Shown here: one piece after another, positions 41,875 through 47,462 of the stretch
Numbering within the stretch: the stretch's first letter is position 1
How the letters are laid out: every line of letters starts with the position of its first letter
NCBI GenBank assembly: GCA_963791325.1
Contig: CAWBRU010000021.1
Location: 358,928-422,927 of the forward strand
Reading direction: 5' to 3'
DNA from: JBEVJK01 sp963791325
GTDB lineage: Bacteria; Pseudomonadota; Alphaproteobacteria; Rhizobiales; Rhizobiaceae
DNA: 64,000 nucleotides
Position numbers and translations under genes: made by a program
The notes under the pieces: generated by a model
Seen by the model: the letters and a program-made list of their open reading frames with translations, nothing else
Told to the model about the DNA's origin: nothing
Databases searched by the model: none

Positions 41875-43311
41875 ATGGAGAATTCCGGCAAGGGTCGGCT
41901 CGACTTCGAGTCGTCCCTGCGCTCTATATTGGGCGAGGGGCGGGGCTGGTTGCCGGCTGCGGACGGGCGGATCGCTGCCTTTTGCCGAGAGCCATCCGGC
42001 CGCTTCGACCACCGCCCGCTCGGTGTGGCGCGGCCGAAATCGGTCGATCAGCTGCGTGCGGTGGTCGAGCTCTGCGCGGCAGGCCGGGTGGCGATCGTGC
42101 CGCAGGGCGGCAACACCGGCCTGAACGGCGGCGCCGTGCCGGGTCCATCCGATCGCGGCATCATCCTGTCGCTCGGCCGGATGAACCGGATCCTTGCCAT
42201 CGACCCGGTCGATCTCACCGTCACGGTCGAGGCGGGCGTGGCGCTGACCACTCTCACGGAGGCGCTGGCCGGTGAGGGGCTTACCTTGCCGTTCGACGGC
42301 AGGAGGAGCGACCGCGGGCAGATCGGCGGTTTGATCAGCACGAATGCCGGCTGCGGCCATCTCATCCGCCGCGGCTCCGTCCAGGACCTGATCCTCGGCC
42401 TGGAGGTCGTGCTGGCCGACGGCAGCATCTGGGATGGGGCGCGGGCGCTCGCCAGGGACAGTGCGGGCTATCAGCTGAAGCGGCTCTTCTGCGGCGCGGA
42501 AGGGACGCTCGGGATCGTCACCAAGGCGGTGCTGCGCGTGCTTCCGGAAACTTCGGAACAGGCAGCCGCCCTGGTCGCGGTGGCCGATCTCGCCGCGGCG
42601 GAAAAGGTCTCGATCCTGCTGCGCAGCCGGGCCGCCGACTTCCTGACCTCGCTCAGCTTCTTCTGCGACGGCGGTTTGACGCTGGCGCTGGAGCACGTGC
42701 CGGAGCTTACCCGGCCCGTGGCGGCGGTTGCTCCGATCTATCTGGTGGCAGAGCTGGCCTCGGCGGCCGGAGGCATCGGCCTCACCCGGCTGCTGCGCGC
42801 GATCTTGGCGCCGAGTTTTGCAGACGGCACCGTCAAGGGCGGCCGCGTGGTGGACGCCGACGCCGCCGAGCGGCTTGCACAGCTCCCCTCCACCATTGCC
42901 GCCGTCCAGGCTCTCGAGGGGCCAGTGCTGCGCCACCAACTCTCGGTGCCATTCGGCCGACTGCCCTTGTTTCTGAGCGAGGCCATGGGCATGGTCACCA
43001 GCATCTTGCCCAAGACGCGCGTTCACCCGTTCGGCCAGCTCGGGTTGGGCGTGATCCACTTCAATCTCCTGCCGCCGCCCGGCAGCGCCGAATTCTCCGG
43101 CGAAGAACCTCGACTCTCCGAGGCTATCTACCGCGCCGCGGTTCTCCATGGCGGCACCATTGCCGCCGAATGCGGCATCGGCCAGGCCGAGGTCGATCTG
43201 ATCGACCGCTATCTGCCGCCGCTCGAGACCGGGCTGATGCGACGCATCAAGCGCGCGCTCGACCCGCACGGGATCATGAATCCCGGCAAGCTGATCCGCA
43301 GCGGTCCCTAA
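41875..43311 (+). CDS. FAD-binding oxidoreductase (FAD-linked oxidase, GlcD/D2HGDH-like)
   Basis: A 478-residue protein from ATG 41875; ATG 41815 would add 20 residues but would leave almost no leader. The VAO-type FAD domain has PQGGNTGLNGGAVP, QIGGLISTNAGC, RRGSVQDLILGLEVVLADGSIW and FCGAEGTLGIVTKAVLRVLP. The C-terminal FAD-oxidase domain ends GGTIAAECGIGQAEVDLIDRYLPPLETGLMRRIKRALDPHGIMNPGKL. The usual His of the (S/A)EHG(I/L)G motif is Cys here (AAECGIG), which may alter catalysis. It probably oxidises a 2-hydroxy acid. A degenerate paralogue lies 3.7 kb upstream. Confidence 0.87.
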   Translation: MENSGKGRLDFESSLRSILGEGRGWLPAADGRIAAFCREPSGRFDHRPLGVARPKSVDQLRAVVELCAAGRVAIVPQGGNTGLNGGAVPGPSDRGIILSLGRMNRILAIDPVDLTVTVEAGVALTTLTEALAGEGLTLPFDGRRSDRGQIGGLISTNAGCGHLIRRGSVQDLILGLEVVLADGSIWDGARALARDSAGYQLKRLFCGAEGTLGIVTKAVLRVLPETSEQAAALVAVADLAAAEKVSILLRSRAADFLTSLSFFCDGGLTLALEHVPELTRPVAAVAPIYLVAELASAAGGIGLTRLLRAILAPSFADGTVKGGRVVDADAAERLAQLPSTIAAVQALEGPVLRHQLSVPFGRLPLFLSEAMGMVTSILPKTRVHPFGQLGLGVIHFNLLPPPGSAEFSGEEPRLSEAIYRAAVLHGGTIAAECGIGQAEVDLIDRYLPPLETGLMRRIKRALDPHGIMNPGKLIRSGP

Positions 43312-43527
43312 CATTTTCTACCGCTAATCAAGTGAACCGGTCGTTTGACAAATCACGGCGAAGCAGCCACAGTCAGATTGACGTGGCGCGGGCGATTGAT
43401 CGACCCTGGCGAGGAACCGCCATCCTCCCATGCGCCACGTCGCTGCGCGCGCCTGTTCCGAGGGAGACGGGCGCCTTTGAAGTGTCGGGTCGTATGCAGT
43501 TCGTCGCCGAATTCAAATGAGGATCCC

Positions 43528-43758
43528 GTGGCTCATCTTGACCTCGATCAAGCCCTCGCGCTCTATCTCCGGCCTCTGGCCGATCGGCCATGCGCGGTCT
43601 CGCTCTCGGACGCCTGCCGCCGGCTGCGCACCGGCGCAGCGTCTTGCGGCATCACCGGCCCCGCGCTCGAACGTCTGATCGTCGGGCGTGCCCTCACCGC
43701 CGGCTTGGCGGTCGAGTTCGATTGCCGGTATGAGGCCGGACATGCGCTGCCGCCATGA
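43528..43758 (+). CDS. small protein, unknown
   Basis: The GTG at 43528 follows GAGGATCCC; the open frame upstream to 43345 is probably not coding. The 76-residue product is MAHLDLDQALALYLRPLADRPCAVSLSDACRRLRTGAASCGITGPALERLIVGRALTAGLAVEFDCRYEAGHALPP. It is helical in the middle with three cysteines. No family recognised; a TTGACA at 43346 with a weak -10 lies upstream. Confidence 0.5.
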   Translation: MAHLDLDQALALYLRPLADRPCAVSLSDACRRLRTGAASCGITGPALERLIVGRALTAGLAVEFDCRYEAGHALPP

Positions 43759-43780
43759 GGATATCGCGTCCGGCGCCTGT

Positions 43781-43884
43781 CTAGAGCAAATCCAGGAAAA
43801 GCGGAAGCCGGTTCTCCGTCCGGAATTGTTAGAAAAACAGAGACTTAGAGGGAGCGCCGATTCGGAGGAAAGCTGATCCGCTCT
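43781..43884 (+). repeat. dispersed intergenic repeat, copy 6
   Basis: A full-length copy: CTAGAGCAAATCCAGGAAAA, CTCCGTCCGGAATTG, AAAACAGAGACTTAGAGGG and the end block GCTGATCCGCTCT. It occupies part of the 43.76-44.38 kb gene-free stretch. The rest of that stretch holds a CCGGGATCC...CCCCGG GC-rich segment (about 44.15-44.21 kb) and no convincing gene. Confidence 0.8.
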
Positions 43885-44276
43885 GGCCGGGCACCTGCCA
43901 GCGTGGCGGCTGCAGCCGTCCCGCCTGGCGCTGGTCAGGACAGGGACCGGCGGACCTGAAGGGCCAACGCGCATCCGCACTGCATCGCGCTGCATGAGGT
44001 CAATCACATGCCATGGCTTGCTTTGCGGCGGCCCCATGCGAATGCCGTGAACGCGGCAATTTTCTCCGAAAGAGGACCGTCGCCGGCGCTTGGCGCGACG
44101 CCGGAGGGATTTCAGCGCCGGGACAGCCGCGGCAGCTGCGGTTGAACGCCGGGATCCAGAGAACATTGCGGACCGGCTGCCCCGGGCCCTGGGTTTAGCC
44201 CCGGCCCACCCCGGAAAGTCTCGGTGGGCCGCATCGACCATCAGTCCGCCGAGCTTATGGACTTGACTCGAAGCTC

Positions 44277-44316
44277 TGATTAGATCATATGACTTATCCA
44301 TATGATTAAGGATCGA
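44277..44316 (+). promoter_or_regulatory. two facing copies of the recurring motif
   Basis: CTGATTAGATCATATGAC (44276-44293) on the plus strand is followed by CATATGATTAAGGATCGA (44299-44316), which read on the minus strand is TCGATCCTTAATCATATG. The pair lies 63 bases before the GTG of the 50-residue membrane protein gene and probably forms its control region. Confidence 0.5.
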
Positions 44317-44378
44317 GTACGCGGCGGGCCGCCGGCGGCGCGTCCAGCCCACGAATTCATACGCCAGGAGGATCTTTC

Positions 44379-44531
44379 GTGAACGAACGGGACCGCATTT
44401 TCATTCAGCTCGGGGCGATCTTCGTGTTCGTGTTGACGCTGGTCGCTGCCGCGGGACTTAGGCATAGCGAACATGTGACCGCATCGGCGCTCGACGTGTT
44501 CGCGCCGACCGCGCACCTCGTCCCGGATTGA
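44379..44531 (+). CDS. 50-residue single-pass membrane protein
   Basis: A short gene with a very good ribosome site (AGGAGG, seven bases before the GTG at 44379). The product begins MNERDRIFIQLGAIFVFVLTLVAAAGLRHSEH and ends ALDVFAPTAHLVPD. It has one membrane helix (about residues 8-27) and a short outer tail. No family recognised. It stands alone in a gene-poor stretch behind two copies of the recurring motif. Confidence 0.6.
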   Translation: MNERDRIFIQLGAIFVFVLTLVAAAGLRHSEHVTASALDVFAPTAHLVPD

Positions 44532-44971
44532 GGGTGGTCGGCCAAATGAGGGAAGGCTGCGGGCAAGAGACGGCCCGCCGGAGCTGACCTCCGGCCGCCG
44601 GCGTGCGTGGCTGGGTGCGCGCGCCGCGCGCCGGTACGGAGACTGACAAAGCCTCCAGCGCCGCAGACGATGAGCAGCCGTGTTTGGTCGGCTCCTCGCT
44701 AAGTCGTTTCAAAATGCCGCCGAGCCGTGCCAAGCGCGGCGGGGGCTTGGCCTTGCATCCGGCGAAGCGCCCCTGGGCTTGCCGACCACCGCCTCCCGCG
44801 CTGGCCCCCTCCAACGATCGATGTGACAGATTTCCTCGCGCGCGCAGAACAGCTAGTGAGTTCGGCGTGTCGAGGTTTGTTTCATTTCAGGCGTGAATGA
44901 GCAGCGTTCAAGCGTTTCCGTTCAAGACCATTGAATGCAATCGATCGAGGGCGCTGCCCGTGTGAGGCGAA
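44532..44971 (+). other. gene-free stretch
   Basis: About 440 bases without a supported gene. A 97-codon frame at 44603-44896 has a basic, Pro/Arg-rich low-complexity product and no ribosome site, so it is not called. No terminator, repeat copy or motif copy is evident. Confidence 0.4.
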
Positions 44972-45467
44972 ATGAACCCTTCAGCTTTGCCCCGACCTCG
45001 TTCCCGGCCGATCCACTTCCTCGTCGCCTTCGCCACCGGCGGGCTTCTTGCGCTGATGGTGCATTTCAACGGCGAGCTGGCCCGCTACGGCAATCCGCTG
45101 TTTTCATCCTGGATCGCCCATGGCACCGGCACGGCGGCCGCCCTCCTGCTGCTTGCCGTTGGGTCGCGCCCGCTCCCGCGGGCCGGCGGCCGCTGCCGGC
45201 CCCGTCGCCCCGTTCTGGGCCTATCTGGGCGGCATCTCCGGCGCGGCGACAGTGATGCTGGCCTCTGCGGCCGTCAACACGCCGCTCGGCCTCTCGGGCA
45301 CGCTGGCGCTCGGCCTGGCGGGGCAGGTGGCGTTCAGCCTCGCGGCCGACCGCTTGGGGCTGTTTGGCCTGCCCAAGCGCCGCCCCGACCTTCGCGACCT
45401 CTGCGCGCTGGCGCTGGTGGTGGCCGGCAGCGGCGTGATCATCCTTGCGGCGCGGGCCGGGCGATGA
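44972..45467 (+). pseudogene. YdcZ (DUF606)-family DMT transporter, frameshifted
   Basis: The first part reads MNPSALPRPRSRPIHFLVAFATGGLLALMVHFNGELARYGNPLFSSWIAHGTGTAAALLLLAVG in one frame. The remainder reads PVAPFWAYLGGISGAATVMLASAAVNTPLGLSGTLALGLAGQVAFSLAADRLGLFGLPKRRPDLRDLCALALVVAGSGVIILAARAGR in another. The change falls in a GC-rich run at about 45165-45200. Joined, the two give a five-helix YdcZ-type half transporter. Its stop overlaps the start of a second YdcZ gene by four bases, the usual paired arrangement. Confidence 0.8.
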
Positions 45468-45919
45468 TGTTCGCGCTCATGCTGGCCTGTTCGGCCGGCG
45501 TGCTTGTCGGCCTCAGCCGCCAGCTCAATGGCCGCCTGAGCCTGTCGACCTCGCCGCTCATCGCTTCGTTCTGGAATCACATCGTCGGCTTCGCCGCGCT
45601 GACCGGCTGCGGCCTCGTGATCGGCGGCCTGTTGCCCGCCGCCGCCGCCGACGCACCGTGGCATGCCTATGTCGGAGGGCCGATCGGCGTGGTGTTCGTC
45701 ACGGCCGGCAGTTGGGTCGTCGCCCGAATCGGCGCGGTGAACTCGGCCCTGCTCATCATCGGCGGCCAAATGGTCTTCGGTGTTCTGCTCGACAGCTTCC
45801 AATCCGCCGGCGCCGCGCTGTGGGCCAGCGCTCTCGGTGTGGTGCTGATCATGGCGGGGATGGTGATCGCGCAGGGGCGTCGCCGGATGGCCGACTCTCA
45901 GCCCCCCTCATCGGATTGA
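45464..45919 (+). CDS. YdcZ (DUF606)-family DMT transporter subunit
   Basis: A 151-residue membrane protein with about five helices: MMFALMLACSAGVLVGLSRQLNGRLSLSTSPLIASFWNHIVGFAALTGCGLVIGG, YVGGPIGVVFVTAGSWVVARIGAVNSALLIIGGQMVFGVLLDSF, ALGVVLIMAGMVIAQGRR. Family members act in pairs in the drug/metabolite transporter superfamily. The partner directly upstream overlaps by ATGA but is frameshifted, so the transporter may be non-functional as sequenced. Confidence 0.85.
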   Translation: MMFALMLACSAGVLVGLSRQLNGRLSLSTSPLIASFWNHIVGFAALTGCGLVIGGLLPAAAADAPWHAYVGGPIGVVFVTAGSWVVARIGAVNSALLIIGGQMVFGVLLDSFQSAGAALWASALGVVLIMAGMVIAQGRRRMADSQPPSSD

Positions 45920-45941
45920 GGCCTGGCGCCATTTTTCTACG

Positions 45942-45988
45942 GTCGATCGACTTAATCATTTGACAAGTCTCAATGGCTGCGTTAGCTT
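45942..45988 (+). promoter_or_regulatory. promoter with recurring motif (candidate sRNA 1)
   Basis: TTGACA (45960-45965) and TAGCTT (45983-45988) are 17 bases apart. The motif copy TCGACTTAATCATTTGAC (45947-45964) runs into the -35 box. There is no gene with a ribosome site downstream before a terminator-like hairpin. Confidence 0.6.
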
Positions 45989-45994
45989 CCATTT

Positions 45995-46149
45995 GGGTGC
46001 GACGTGGACTCATCCTTCTCCGATGATGCTCATACACGGCAGGTCGGCGCGTCATACCGGATTTAAGCTGTCGATGGCCGGGGTGGGGGCGGCGACTTTA
46101 TTGCAACGCGTTGTATGGGCGGCGGGCACGGGGCAGGCCCGCCGCTTTT
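45995..46149 (+). ncRNA. candidate small RNA 1
   Basis: A transcript of about 155 nt is inferred from the promoter at 45960-45988 and the hairpin at 46119-46149. No ORF with a ribosome site is present within it. No known sRNA family is recognised. It lies in the gap between the YdcZ gene and a frameshifted minus-strand gene. Confidence 0.4.
46119..46149 (+). terminator. terminator-like hairpin
   Basis: A nine-base-pair stem (GCGGCGGGC, 46119-46127, with GCCCGCCGC, 46137-46145), nine-base loop, followed by TTTT. A 16-base tandem repeat (GCCGCTTTTAC[C/A]TTCT) overlaps its 3' side. Confidence 0.5.
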
Positions 46150-46265
46150 ACCTTCTGCCGCTTTTACATTCTGTTGTGAGCCCATATGCCCCCATCGCAA
46201 ATCACCTGAGCTGAAACGGACGCGGCCTGCACACCGGAGGCGGCCGCTGGGGGCGGTCGATTGGT

Positions 46266-46558
46266 TCAGTCGGCCGGTTCGGGGAAAGTCATCTCCCACC
46301 AGGGACCGACGAGTTCGCCTTCCGAAACGTTCCAGATGCGCCGCAGTTCGGCTACCTCGAGCCCTCCTTGAGCGCGGCGGCCAAGGCGTGCCAGCCGTCG
46401 TTGCGGTCGCCGGCGAACAGCACCGAGGTCACTGCTCCGGCGTGCTCGCCCTGCCCGTAATAGACCCGACTTGGTTCCAGCCCCACCGCCCGCAACGCCG
46501 CGATCTCTGCAGGAATGTCCTCAACCGGGTGCAGATGCTTCGCCTTAGGCTTGAACAT
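46266..46558 (-). pseudogene. small protein of unknown function, frameshifted
   Basis: The ATG at 46558 follows GGAGAGGGAG. The first frame reads MFKPKAKHLHPVEDIPAEIAALRAVGLEPSRVYYGQGEHAGAVTSVLFAGDRNDGWHALAAALKEG and stops at 46352. One base away the reading continues naturally as LEVAELRRIWNVSEGELVGPWWEMTFPEPAD to a TGA at 46266-46268, a typical acidic/aromatic C-terminus. A single-base change near 46365 therefore splits one gene of about 97 codons. No family recognised. Confidence 0.6.
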
Positions 46559-46703
46559 CTCCCTCTCCATCATCCGTGAGACGTCCGTCGACGGGGCAAG
46601 GCGCGGCCGAGCAAAGGCCAGCCTCTCGTCAGAAGATGCATGTTCCATCCGCCGCCTGTGCCAAGCTGGGGTTTCCCTATCCGAATCGCCTTCAACCGAG
46701 GAT

Positions 46704-46724
46704 CCGTCGATCTAATCATGCGAC
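46704..46724 (+). promoter_or_regulatory. isolated copy of the recurring motif
   Basis: TCGATCTAATCATGCGAC (46707-46724) without an obvious -10 box downstream. It lies in the otherwise gene-free 46.56-47.26 kb stretch. Confidence 0.45.
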
Positions 46725-46811
46725 TGCCGGCTGCCAAATCTGCGGCGGGCAGATGATCCGCGTCATGGGCGGGACTCGTTCCAACCGACCTCTGTGCTTT
46801 TCTGCGACAGT

Positions 46812-46855
46812 CGTCCGATTTGATCAATTGACAAGCACGGTTTTTCTGCTAAAGT
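46812..46855 (+). promoter_or_regulatory. promoter with recurring motif (candidate sRNA 2)
   Basis: TTGACA (46828-46833) and TAAAGT (46850-46855) are 16 bases apart. The motif copy CCGATTTGATCAATTGAC (46815-46832) runs into the -35 box exactly as in candidate sRNA 1. Confidence 0.65.
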
Positions 46856-46861
46856 GCAGGG

Positions 46862-46966
46862 CAAGCATGGTTCGAGGCGTTACTACCCAACCTCACCCCT
46901 TGACTCAATCATGCGCATTTGACTGCCGCATAGCTCTGGGGGCAGGGCTATGCGGCAGCATTTTTT
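46862..46966 (+). ncRNA. candidate small RNA 2
   Basis: An about 105-nt transcript is bounded by a good promoter and by a strong intrinsic terminator. It contains an unpaired-looking CCCAACCTCACCCCTTGACTC stretch before the terminator stem, which could pair with purine-rich ribosome sites; that is inference. Another motif-like copy (TTGACTCAATCATGCGCA, 46900-46917) lies inside. There is no open frame with a ribosome site and no known sRNA family is recognised. Confidence 0.55.
46923..46966 (+). terminator. intrinsic terminator
   Basis: A perfect 12-bp stem (CTGCCGCATAGC, 46923-46934, with GCTATGCGGCAG, 46947-46958), 12-base loop, then CATTTTTT. It is the clearest rho-independent terminator of this stretch and has no coding gene ahead of it. 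Confidence 0.85.
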
Positions 46967-47260
46967 CTCCCCACCCTGCGCGTGACTCCTTCGCGCCTCA
47001 GCAGCGCAGCAGCATAGTGGGCGCTTCAGGTCCAGCACCCGGCCGGGCGGAACTGTAACGCGATCGCGGCCGGATCGCCGGTTTTCCACGCAGGCACGGA
47101 AAAAATCGACCGCGCTGTCGGATTACGCCCGGCGGGAAAACCCGACTGGCGCATGGGGCGGCCGGGCGGTGCCGGCCGCAGCGCATCGCCAGCCCTGCGC
47201 AGCGCGGCGACTGCTGGATCGGGACACCCCATCAAGACGAACGGGAGCAGGGGCCGCGCG

Positions 47261-47462
47261 CTGGAGCAATTCCCGGAACAGCGGCCACGGTTTTCCGCCC
47301 GGAATTGCGCAAAAACAAAGACTTGGAGCGGAGCACCGATCCAAAGAAACGGTGGTCCGCGCTGGAGCAATTGCAGGAACAGCGGCCACGGTTTTCCGCC
47401 CGGAATTGCGCAAAAACAAAGACTTGGAGCGGAGCACCGACTCAAAGAAACGGTGGTCCGCG
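47261..47462 (+). repeat. tandem pair of the dispersed repeat (2 x 101 bp)
   Basis: Two adjacent copies, 47261-47361 and 47362-47462, each with CTGGAGCAATT, GTTTTCCGCCCGGAATTGCG, AAAACAAAGACTTGGAGCGG and AAAGAAACGGTGGTCCGCG. They differ at only a few positions. They directly abut the stop codon of the GGDEF-EAL gene, read on the opposite strand. Confidence 0.85.

Noticed and set aside
43324..43351. Ninth copy of the recurring motif (CTAATCAAGTGAAC, then TTTGACAAATC)
   Set aside because: Only the CTAATCA core and a separated TTTGACA match; too weak to count with the aligned copies.
44603..44896. 97-codon frame in the gene-poor stretch
   Set aside because: Arg/Pro/Ala-rich low-complexity product, no ribosome site, no neighbour context.
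45960..46214. 84-codon TTG-start frame behind the candidate sRNA 1 promoter
   Set aside because: The TTG lies inside the -35 box itself, so it could not be translated from that promoter; no ribosome site.
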